From Arcobacter sp. UBA7394 (lineage in GTDB: Bacteria; Campylobacterota; Campylobacteria; Campylobacterales; Arcobacteraceae): a DNA stretch of 14,554 nt. The translations under genes were made by a program, and so were the position numbers. This document shows positions 6,286 to 12,555 of this stretch, in pieces (position 1 is the stretch's first letter; each line of letters begins with the position of its first letter). The stretch covers positions 10,714 through 25,267 of the forward strand of contig DKNG01000171.1 in the NCBI GenBank assembly GCA_002470185.1, in the 5' to 3' direction. The notes beneath the pieces are model-generated. The model was not told where the DNA came from. It made no database searches and saw only the letters and a program-made list of their open reading frames with translations.

Positions 6286-7164
6286 ATGAAAGAAATTGCA
6301 ATTATTGGCTCAACTGCCTCAGGAAAAACCGGATTATCATTAGATATCGCCCAGCAAACAAACTCAATTGTACTATCACTTGATTCACTATCAGTATATA
6401 AAGAGATAGATATAGCCTCAGCAAAACCAACTGCCCAAGAGAGAGGAGATATTATTCATTTTGGAATAAATGAAGTTTACCCAAATGAAGAATTTGACGT
6501 AATACAATTTATTGATTGTTATAAAAAAGCAAAAGAGTATGCTTTACAAAACAATAATAATCTAATAATCGTAGGTGGTACAGGATTTTATCTAAAGGCC
6601 TTAATTGAAGGATTATCAACGGGTGTAGATTCAAAAGTAAAACTTGATATTCCAGTAGATGAAGCATATGATTTACTTTATAGTCTTGATAAAGATTATA
6701 TGGAAAGAATCAAAAAAACTGATAGATACAGAGTTGAAAAAGCCTATGCAATTTATAAAGACAGCCAATTAACTCCTAGTGAGTATTTCAAACAGAACCC
6801 AAAAACACCAATAGCTCCTGATCTTAAAATATTTGAAATTTTATGGGATAGGGATGAATTAAGAAAAAGAATCTCTTTAAGAACAAAACAAATGATGAAA
6901 GATGGAATCATCGATGAAGTTATTTATTTAGAGAGAAAATATACAAGAAAGCCAAATGCAATGTCATCTATTGGAATTATAGAAACTTTAGAGTTTTTAG
7001 ATGGAAAAATAAATAAAGAACAATTAGAAGAAAAAATTGCATTAAATACAGCAAAACTTGCAAAAAGACAAAATACTTTTAATAAAGGTCAATTTAATAA
7101 CTTGCAAGAGTCTAATATAATACAAAACTTAAATTCAGATATACTTAAGTATTTTTCGCTATAA
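6286..7164 (+). CDS. miaA: tRNA dimethylallyltransferase MiaA
   Basis: 292 residues. It transfers a dimethylallyl group from DMAPP to N6 of A37 in tRNAs reading UNN codons, which stabilises codon pairing and is the first step to ms2i6A. Visible signatures: P-loop GSTASGKT (8-15), [19 protein letters not shown] (the family's DSxQVY...D..TAKPT segment), [15 protein letters not shown], and [10 protein letters not shown] (97-106). Length is close to the usual 290-320. The start is fixed by the P-loop position. It is followed by rpmE, whose -10 box overlaps the miaA stop codon. Cytoplasmic enzyme; function well supported. Confidence 0.96.
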   Translation: MKEIAIIGSTASGKTGLSLDIAQQTNSIVLSLDSLSVYKEIDIASAKPTAQERGDIIHFGINEVYPNEEFDVIQFIDCYKKAKEYALQNNNNLIIVGGTGFYLKALIEGLSTGVDSKVKLDIPVDEAYDLLYSLDKDYMERIKKTDRYRVEKAYAIYKDSQLTPSEYFKQNPKTPIAPDLKIFEILWDRDELRKRISLRTKQMMKDGIIDEVIYLERKYTRKPNAMSSIGIIETLEFLDGKINKEQLEEKIALNTAKLAKRQNTFNKGQFNNLQESNIIQNLNSDILKYFSL

Positions 7165-7165
7165 T
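7160..7165 (+). promoter_or_regulatory. rpmE promoter (-10 box) overlapping the miaA stop
   Basis: TTTTTCGCTATAATCCCGCC: a perfect TATAAT behind a T run, with G/C bases right after, standing out from the AT-rich surroundings. Transcription would start near 7172, giving a leader of about 73 nt for rpmE. No clear -35 box. Confidence 0.65.
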
Positions 7166-7203
7166 CCCGCCTTACAAAGAGTTTAATAAAGGACAACATA
7201 GAC

Positions 7204-7248
7204 TTGATCTTTTATTTTACATTAATTTATATAAGGACTATGGCGTGA
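7204..7248 (+). other. possible 14-codon leader frame coupled to rpmE
   Basis: A frame from TTG 7204 (SD-like AAGGAC at 7189-7194, about 9 nt before it) reads 14 codons, passes an in-frame ATG at 7240, and stops at TGA 7246-7248. This gives a GTGA overlap with the rpmE start. Even if TTG is not used, ATG-GCG-TGA is a minimal two-codon frame there. It could couple translation to L31 synthesis, but the AT-rich leader makes chance plausible. Confidence 0.2.
7233..7237 (+). promoter_or_regulatory. ribosome binding site that selects the GTG start of rpmE
   Basis: AAGGA lies 7 nt before GTG 7245 but only 2 nt before the out-of-frame ATG at 7240. The spacing favours GTG, and the protein reading from GTG matches L31 from its first residue. 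Confidence 0.7.
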
Positions 7249-7448
7249 AAAAAGATATACACCCAGATTATAAAGTATGTTCAGTATCTTGTGCTTGTGG
7301 TAACTCGTTTGAAACTAAATCAAATGTTGAAACTATGAGAATTGATATTTGTAATGCTTGTCACCCATTCTTTACTGGAGAGCAAAAAATTGTTGATGCT
7401 GCTGGTAGAGTTGAGAAATTCAAAGCTAAATACGCAGCTGCTAAGTAA
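7245..7448 (+). CDS. rpmE: 50S ribosomal protein L31 (zinc-binding type)
   Basis: 67 residues starting [10 protein letters not shown], the typical L31 start. L31 bridges the large and small subunits in the ribosome. Cysteines at 16, 18, 36 and 39 (CAC and CNAC) match the zinc-binding C+ form, with an extra Cys at 12. [20 protein letters not shown] is the conserved core. The start codon is GTG, supported by AAGGA at 7 nt. A -10 box lies about 80 nt upstream, and rsmI follows after 9 nt without a strong ribosome site, so the two are probably one transcript. Being the C+ form, its level may respond to zinc, but no Zur site was recognised. Confidence 0.97.
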   Translation: MKKDIHPDYKVCSVSCACGNSFETKSNVETMRIDICNACHPFFTGEQKIVDAAGRVEKFKAKYAAAK

Positions 7449-7457
7449 TTATTTACA

Positions 7458-8276
7458 ATGCTGTGCTTAGTTCCCACTCCAATAGGTAACCTTGAAGACA
7501 TGTCTTTAAGGTCTTTAAACACTTTATTGGAGGCGGAACTAATTTTTTGTGAAGATACAAGAGTCACAAAAAAACTTCTAAATCTACTAGGTGAAAGAAA
7601 CGACCTAGACTTTTCAAACAAAGAATATAAATCATTTCATTCTCACAATGAAAATCAAGTTTTAAAAACTTTAACAATCGATACTTTTACTAAAAATGTT
7701 GTTTACGTAAGTGATGCTGGTATGCCATGTGTTTCAGACCCAGGTGCTACACTAGTTGATTACTGTATTAAAAACAATATTGAATATGATGTATTACCAG
7801 GAGCAAATGCGGTTTTAACAGCATATGCAATGAGTGGTTTTATTAATACTACATTTTCATTTCATGGATTCTTAGCCCATAAAGGTGCAGAGAGAAGTTC
7901 AAAATTAGATGCAATTTTACATGATGATAAACTTGCGATTTTATATGAATCTCCACATAGACTTCTAAAATTATTAGAAGAGTTAGCTTTGAAAGATGAA
8001 AATAGAACAGTATTTTTAGCAAAAGAAATAACAAAACTTCACCAAAAAACTTATAAGAATACTTCAAAAAATTTATTTAAAGAGTTTAAAGATATTAATA
8101 TTAAAGGGGAATGGGTTGTAGTAATTGAACCAGTTGAAGCATGTGGTTCAAGCCTAGAATTAAAGGACATCCAAGACCTTGATTTAGCTCCAAAAGTAAA
8201 AGCAAAATTAATATCTAAAATGACGGGAAGAAAAACAAAAGAGATTTACCAAGAATTAATGGAAGAAAGAGACTAA
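7458..8276 (+). CDS. rsmI: 16S rRNA (cytidine-1402-2'-O)-methyltransferase RsmI
   Basis: 272 residues, tetrapyrrole-methylase fold. It methylates the 2'-OH of C1402 in the decoding centre of 16S rRNA using S-adenosylmethionine. Conserved blocks: VPTPIGNLEDMSLR (5-18), CEDTR (31-35), VSDAGMPCVSDPG (84-96), LPGANAV (113-119) and YESPHRL (163-169). The tail (LISKMTGRKTKEIYQELM) matches the usual C-terminal helix region, so the gene looks full length. It begins 9 nt after rpmE; the ATG has no strong Shine-Dalgarno, and coupling to rpmE translation is likely. The stop codon lies in a small hairpin followed by Ts. Confidence 0.96.
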   Translation: MLCLVPTPIGNLEDMSLRSLNTLLEAELIFCEDTRVTKKLLNLLGERNDLDFSNKEYKSFHSHNENQVLKTLTIDTFTKNVVYVSDAGMPCVSDPGATLVDYCIKNNIEYDVLPGANAVLTAYAMSGFINTTFSFHGFLAHKGAERSSKLDAILHDDKLAILYESPHRLLKLLEELALKDENRTVFLAKEITKLHQKTYKNTSKNLFKEFKDINIKGEWVVVIEPVEACGSSLELKDIQDLDLAPKVKAKLISKMTGRKTKEIYQELMEERD

Positions 8277-8286
8277 ACTCTTTTTT
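8263..8286 (+). terminator. weak hairpin at the rsmI stop codon
   Basis: AAAGAG (8266-8271) pairs with CTCTTT (8278-8283) around a 6-nt loop containing the TAA stop, extendable by G-U and A-U pairs into the T run. The stem is short and uses part of its own T run, so it would be weak alone. It opens directly into the G-free tract. Confidence 0.3.
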
Positions 8287-8382
8287 CTTATTCCTTCTAT
8301 ACTTTCTACAAATTCATACTATTTAACTCCAAATCTTTATACTATTTAATTAATCCTCAAATTTATCTTTTTTAAATTACTA
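8272..8382 (+). terminator. G-free tract after rsmI (candidate Rho-dependent terminator)
   Basis: There is not a single G in 111 nt, from the last codon of rsmI to 8382. It is rich in C and T and contains TATTCCTTC (8289-8297), CTTTCTACA (8302-8310) and two exact copies of ATACTATTTAA (8316-8326 and 8339-8349). The same bias and partly the same words occur after hom and, on the minus strand, after the histidine kinase. Bias seen directly; Rho function inferred. Confidence 0.4.
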
Positions 8383-8402
8383 GTAATATCTAGGGCAAAA
8401 TA

Positions 8403-8456
8403 ATGGAAAATAATATAGTAAAAGAGGTTTATCAAGATATTTTAGATAAAATCTAG
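8403..8456 (+). other. 17-codon small open frame before rlmB
   Basis: ATG 8403 to TAG 8456 encodes MENNIVKEVYQDILDKI, a peptide that could form an amphipathic helix. A ribosome-site-like AGGG lies 7 nt upstream, which is unusually good for this window. The frame ends 2 nt before rlmB and its last codons contain the presumed rlmB -10 box. It may be a microprotein, a remnant, or chance. No family recognised. Confidence 0.25.
8447..8452 (+). promoter_or_regulatory. -10 box directly before rlmB
   Basis: TTTTAGATAAAATCTAGCC runs into the ATG at 8459. TAAAAT ends 6 nt before the start codon, the same spacing as at miaA, and the upstream half (TTTAGATAAAATCT) is identical to that of mqnP. No ribosome site lies in the gap. 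Confidence 0.5.
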
Positions 8457-8458
8457 CC

Positions 8459-9148
8459 ATGATAATATATGGAAAACAAATCGTACTTTACGTACTAGAA
8501 AAACACCCAGAACTAATAGAAGAAGTTTTTCTTTCAAAAGAAATTGATAAAAAACTTTTTACTAAATTTGCAAGACTTGACAAAAAAATTCACAAAGTGG
8601 ATAATCAAAAAGCTCAAGCTTTAGCAAAAGGCGGAAATCATCAAGGTTTCTTTTTAAAATTAGAACAATTTGACTATGCTCCAATTAAAGAGTTCAAAAA
8701 CATGAACTTCATCTTAGTTTTAGATGGATTAACTGATGTTGGAAATATTGGTGCAATCGCAAGAACAGCTTATTCTATGGGAATAGAAGGTGTTATTGCT
8801 TCAAATATTAAAACTATTAATAACTCTGGAATTGTAAGAACAAGTTCAGGAGCATTATTAGACTTACCATTTACAGTTCACCCAAGATCAGTAGATTTAG
8901 CGAGCGAATTAATCGACTCTGGATTTACATTAATTGGTGCAACAATGGATGGTATTGATCTTAAAAAATACGGAAAAATTGAAAAGACTGATAAAGTAGC
9001 TTTATTCTTAGGAAGTGAGGGAGAAGGTATCTCTCCAAAAGTTGCTAAAAAATTAGACTTAAAAGTATCTATTGGAATGGAACATGAATTTGATTCATTA
9101 AATGTTTCAGTAGCAGCAGGGATTTTAATCTATAATCTAAAAAGATAA
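8459..9148 (+). CDS. rlmB: 23S rRNA (guanosine-2251-2'-O)-methyltransferase RlmB (TrmH/SpoU family)
   Basis: 229 residues. An N-terminal substrate-binding domain (about 1-75, with GNHQG at 59-63) is followed by a SPOUT trefoil-knot methyltransferase domain. Three SpoU motifs are complete: DGLTDVGNIGAIARTA (89-104, N96 and R102), LFLGSEGEGIS (182-192, E187) and SIGMEHEFDSLNVSVAAGI (204-222, N215). It should methylate a 2'-OH using S-adenosylmethionine. G2251 in the peptidyl-transferase P loop is the known RlmB target; other SpoU paralogues exist, so target assignment is slightly less sure than family. The start has no Shine-Dalgarno but a -10 box at 6 nt, so it is probably leaderless. Neighbours are the other rRNA methylase rsmI and L31. 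Confidence 0.92.
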   Translation: MIIYGKQIVLYVLEKHPELIEEVFLSKEIDKKLFTKFARLDKKIHKVDNQKAQALAKGGNHQGFFLKLEQFDYAPIKEFKNMNFILVLDGLTDVGNIGAIARTAYSMGIEGVIASNIKTINNSGIVRTSSGALLDLPFTVHPRSVDLASELIDSGFTLIGATMDGIDLKKYGKIEKTDKVALFLGSEGEGISPKVAKKLDLKVSIGMEHEFDSLNVSVAAGILIYNLKR

Positions 9149-9158
9149 AGAATAAAAA

Positions 9159-9971
9159 ATGATAAAAAAATTAATTTTAATAATTGCATGTACTGTAGTT
9201 TTAAACGCTAATTTAAATGTTAAAATCGGTAATATCTTAGGGGAAGAAGCATATAACACGCACCAAAACCTAATAAATTATCTATTCTCTAACAATAGTT
9301 CATATTACCTAAGTGATGGTAATATCAACTACCCATTAGTAACAAAAAAACTACAAGACAATGGATTATTAAAATTAAAATACCCTACTACACAATATAT
9401 TGATATTGATTTTAGATTTATTGGTCAACAAAAAAAATCTTTAGCAATCATAAAAGATATATTAAAATCTTTAGGACATTATTACTACTTTACAAGAGAA
9501 GCCAAATTTATTAATGAAAGTTTCACTTGGAGTATTAAACTAAAAACAGAAGCCGCCATCAACCCTCTCAAATTATCTCAAGCGCTTGCATTAAGAAATA
9601 GCAAGATAGAGAATATAATAAGAGAGGGTAGCTTAAAGTGGCACTATACCATTAATACAATTAATAGTGACATTTATAGAGCAAAAGATTTAGTTACAAA
9701 TAACCAGCTAATTTTGAAGAAATCTACCAAAGCATTTTTGATTAAAATTGATACAGCAAATGCAATCAATATCATATCAAGAAATGGAAATAGATGGCAT
9801 CCAAATGTTGTGTTTTATGACAACGAACTAAATATAATTGAAATAGTTAAAGAAGATAGTTTACAAAAAAGTCTTAGACTTGATGTACCAATTGATACAA
9901 AATATATAAAAATAGATGATTTATACTCTCTTGCTAATTTAAAGCGAGGGATTAGTATTACTAAGGAGTAG
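9159..9971 (+). CDS. periplasmic protein of unknown function
   Basis: 270 residues with a signal peptide (MIKKLILIIACTVVLNA, cleavage near 17-18); the rest is hydrophilic, so it is exported and soluble or loosely attached. No enzyme motif was recognised. The middle (about 60-150) alternates helices and strands; the C-terminal third (about 195-265: KAFLIKIDTANAINII, HPNVVFYDNELNIIEIV) looks beta-rich. It begins 10 nt after rlmB with no clear ribosome site, and its last two sense codons AAG-GAG form the ribosome site of the next gene, so it is part of the operon. From memory, a periplasmic protein gene sits at the same place beside the aminotransferase and hom in Campylobacter. Confidence 0.85.
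   Translation: MIKKLILIIACTVVLNANLNVKIGNILGEEAYNTHQNLINYLFSNNSSYYLSDGNINYPLVTKKLQDNGLLKLKYPTTQYIDIDFRFIGQQKKSLAIIKDILKSLGHYYYFTREAKFINESFTWSIKLKTEAAINPLKLSQALALRNSKIENIIREGSLKWHYTINTINSDIYRAKDLVTNNQLILKKSTKAFLIKIDTANAINIISRNGNRWHPNVVFYDNELNIIEIVKEDSLQKSLRLDVPIDTKYIKIDDLYSLANLKRGISITKE
9963..9968 (+). promoter_or_regulatory. ribosome binding site of the aminotransferase inside the preceding gene
   Basis: AAGGAG, the strongest Shine-Dalgarno seen in the window, is formed by the last two sense codons (Lys-Glu) of the periplasmic protein gene and sits 8 nt before GTG 9977. It supports the GTG start over the in-frame ATG at 10004. Confidence 0.8.
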
Positions 9972-9976
9972 TAAAA

Positions 9977-11191
9977 GTGTTCCCAGAAATAGAATTTGAA
10001 AGAATGAAAAGACTTCCAAACTACGTGTTTGCAGAAGTTAACAATATTAAAATGGAAGCTAGAAGAAATGGCGAAGATATTATCGACTTTTCTATGGGTA
10101 ATCCAGACGGACCAGCACCACAACATATTATTGATAAATTAAAAGAGACTGCTGATAAGCCAAAAAATCACGGTTATTCAGCATCTGCTGGTATTTACAA
10201 ATTAAGATTAGCAATTTGTAATTGGTATAAAAGAAAATATGGTGTTGATTATTTAGATCCAGATAAGCATGCTTGTGCAACAATGGGTTCTAAAGAAGGT
10301 TATGTTCACTTAGTTCAAGCAATTGTTAACGTAGGTGATGTAGCAGTAGTTCCAGATCCAACATATCCAATTCACTCTTATGCATTTATGCTAAGTGGTG
10401 CAGCAATTCACAAATTTGAATTAACTTTTGATAATGAATACAAAGTTGATGAAGATCTATTCTTTGAAAGACTTCAAAAAACTGTTGATGAATCAATTCC
10501 AAAAGTTAAATATGTGGTAGTTAATTTCCCACATAACCCAACTTGTGCAACTGTTAGACCAGAGTTCTACCAAAGATTAGTAGATATGGCTAAAAGAGAG
10601 AGATTTTATATTATCTCTGATATTGCTTATGCGGATATTACATTCGATGGATATACAACTCCATCAATTTTCCAAGCAGAAGGTGCACTTGATGTTGCAG
10701 TTGAATCATTTACTTTATCTAAGTCATACAATATGGCAGGATGGAGAGTTGGGTTCATTGTTGGAAATGAAAAACTAGTTGGAGCATTAAAAAGAATTAA
10801 ATCTTGGCTTGATTATGGTATGTTTACACCAATTCAAGTTGCAGCTACTGTTGCTTTAGATGGACCACAAGATTGTGTTGAAGAACACATTGAAAAATAT
10901 CACTACAGAAGAGATGTAATGATTGAAGCTTTTGCTGATGCGGGTTGGAAAATGGATACACCAAATGCCTCAATGTTTATTTGGGCAAAAATACCAAAGT
11001 GTGCTAGACACCTTGGAAGTATGGAATTCTCAAAACAATTATTAACAGAAGCAAAAGTAGCAGTAAGTCCAGGAATTGGATTTGGTAAATACGGTGATGA
11101 GTATGTTAGAATCGCATTAATTGAAAATGAAAAAAGAATTAGACAAGCGGCTAAAAACATAAAAAAATATTTAAAAAGTTTAGAAAAATAG
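9977..11191 (+). CDS. alaC: class I/II aminotransferase, AlaC-like
   Basis: 404 residues, a PLP enzyme of aspartate aminotransferase fold. Signatures: DFSMGNPDGPAP (N-terminal substrate loop), GSKEG (104-108), NFPHNPT (183-189, N187), SDIAYAD (214-220, D215 and Y218), the Schiff-base lysine K249 in TLSKSYNMAGWRVGF, and the carboxylate-binding R378 in YVRIALIEN. Its whole length resembles glutamate-pyruvate aminotransferase AlaC of E. coli as remembered, so alanine formation is the first guess. Placement 8 nt before hom also allows aspartate or LL-diaminopimelate aminotransferase activity. The GTG start is supported by AAGGAG in the preceding gene. Cytoplasmic. Confidence 0.93.
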   Translation: MFPEIEFERMKRLPNYVFAEVNNIKMEARRNGEDIIDFSMGNPDGPAPQHIIDKLKETADKPKNHGYSASAGIYKLRLAICNWYKRKYGVDYLDPDKHACATMGSKEGYVHLVQAIVNVGDVAVVPDPTYPIHSYAFMLSGAAIHKFELTFDNEYKVDEDLFFERLQKTVDESIPKVKYVVVNFPHNPTCATVRPEFYQRLVDMAKRERFYIISDIAYADITFDGYTTPSIFQAEGALDVAVESFTLSKSYNMAGWRVGFIVGNEKLVGALKRIKSWLDYGMFTPIQVAATVALDGPQDCVEEHIEKYHYRRDVMIEAFADAGWKMDTPNASMFIWAKIPKCARHLGSMEFSKQLLTEAKVAVSPGIGFGKYGDEYVRIALIENEKRIRQAAKNIKKYLKSLEK

Positions 11192-11199
11192 GATATTAG

Positions 11200-12462
11200 A
11201 TGTTAAAAGTAGGAATTATTGGAGTTGGTACTGTTGGAGCAAGTGTTGCAAACATTTTAAAAGATAATAAAGATATTATTACTGCACGAGCTGGTATTGA
11301 AATAACACCTACTATTGGAGTAGTATCTAATTTAAATAAAGATAGAGGTGTATCTATCAAATTAACTGACAATATTGATGAAGTTTTAAATGATGATTCA
11401 ATTGACATTGTTGTTGAGTTAATGGGTGGAATTGAAAAGCCTTATGAAGTTGTAAAAAAAGCACTTGAAAAAGGTAAAGCAGTTGTTACAGCGAATAAAG
11501 CATTACTTGCATATCACAGATATGAGTTACAAGATTTAGCTGGAGATACACCTTTTGAATACGAAGCAGCAGTAGCTGGTGGTATTCCAATTATTAATGC
11601 CTTAAGAGATGGATTAACTGCAAATAATATCCAATCTATTAGAGGTATTATGAATGGTACTTGTAATTACATGTTAACAAAAATGATTAACGAAGGTGTT
11701 GATTACGATACTATTTTACAAGAATCTCAAGAACTAGGTTATGCAGAAGCTGATCCAACATTTGATGTTGGTGGATTTGATGCTGCTCATAAACTATTAA
11801 TTTTAGGTTCTATTGCTTATGGAATTGATGCAAAACCTGAAGATATCTTAATTGAAGGTATTGAAAATATTGCACCAGAAGATATTGATTTTGCAAATGA
11901 GTTTAATTACTCAATCAAACTTCTTACAATTGCTAAAAAAGTAGAAAATGAAATCGAATTAAGAGTACATCCAGTATTTATTCCAAATAGTGAAATGATT
12001 GCTAAAGTTGATGGAGTAATGAATGGAGTATCTGTAATTGGTGATAAAGTTGGTGAAACAATGTATTATGGACCAGGTGCAGGTGGAGATGCGACAGCAT
12101 CAGCAGTTATTGCTAATATAGTTGATATTGCTAGACGTGGAAAAGGTTCACCTATGTTAGGTTTTGAATCTGCACATGGAGAAAACCTAAAATTAATGTC
12201 TAAAGATAATATTCAAACAAAATATTACTTCAGACTAAGAGTTGAAGATAAACCAGGTGTTTTAGCAAAAGTTGCTAACATTTTAAGTGATAAGAACATT
12301 TCTATCGAGAAAATGATTCAAAAACCACTAAATGACACTTGTGCTCATCTTTTATTATCTACACATACTTGTTTAGAAAAAGATATTAACGAAGCATTAA
12401 ATGCTATCGAAGAAACAGGAGCAGTTACAGCAAAACCTGTAATGATTAGAATAGAGGATTAA
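11200..12462 (+). CDS. hom: homoserine dehydrogenase
   Basis: 420 residues. It reduces aspartate semialdehyde to homoserine with NAD(P)H, the branch point towards threonine and methionine. Dinucleotide-binding GVGTVG (8-13), VTANKALLA with K100, GIMNGTCNYML (149-159) and the active-site segment DPTFDVGGFDAAHKL (D185, K198) are all intact. A C-terminal ACT domain (about 345-420, starting YFRLRVEDKPGVLAKVANIL) should bind an effector, typically threonine, for feedback control. It begins 8 nt after the aminotransferase; the ribosome site AGGA overlaps that gene's stop. A G-free tract follows it. Confidence 0.97.
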   Translation: MLKVGIIGVGTVGASVANILKDNKDIITARAGIEITPTIGVVSNLNKDRGVSIKLTDNIDEVLNDDSIDIVVELMGGIEKPYEVVKKALEKGKAVVTANKALLAYHRYELQDLAGDTPFEYEAAVAGGIPIINALRDGLTANNIQSIRGIMNGTCNYMLTKMINEGVDYDTILQESQELGYAEADPTFDVGGFDAAHKLLILGSIAYGIDAKPEDILIEGIENIAPEDIDFANEFNYSIKLLTIAKKVENEIELRVHPVFIPNSEMIAKVDGVMNGVSVIGDKVGETMYYGPGAGGDATASAVIANIVDIARRGKGSPMLGFESAHGENLKLMSKDNIQTKYYFRLRVEDKPGVLAKVANILSDKNISIEKMIQKPLNDTCAHLLLSTHTCLEKDINEALNAIEETGAVTAKPVMIRIED

Positions 12463-12546
12463 TATCCTTTATTCACTTCTTAAACTATACCTACTTCTTA
12501 CATAATACTCTTTCTACATTTTTACTATTTAAAATTTTAATATATC
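12458..12546 (+). terminator. G-free tract after hom (candidate Rho-dependent terminator)
   Basis: There is no G for 89 nt across the hom stop codon and most of the spacer. It contains two copies of ACTTCTTA 18 bp apart (12475-12482, 12493-12500), then CTTTCTACA (12510-12518) and ACTATTTAA (12524-12532), the last two in the same order as after rsmI. A small 7-bp hairpin with one wobble pair (12453-12470) spans the stop codon but is not followed by a T run. Function inferred from base bias. Confidence 0.4.
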
Positions 12547-12555
12547 GGATATACT

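Noticed and set aside
7361..7621. 86-codon minus-strand frame across rpmE and rsmI
   Set aside because: Opposite two well-conserved genes on the plus strand; low-complexity Ser/Phe-rich translation typical of a shadow.
9815..10126. 103-codon minus-strand frame across the periplasmic protein and aminotransferase genes
   Set aside because: Antisense to a conserved PLP enzyme with no ribosome site; composition rich in F, H, W and S as expected from reversed coding sequence.
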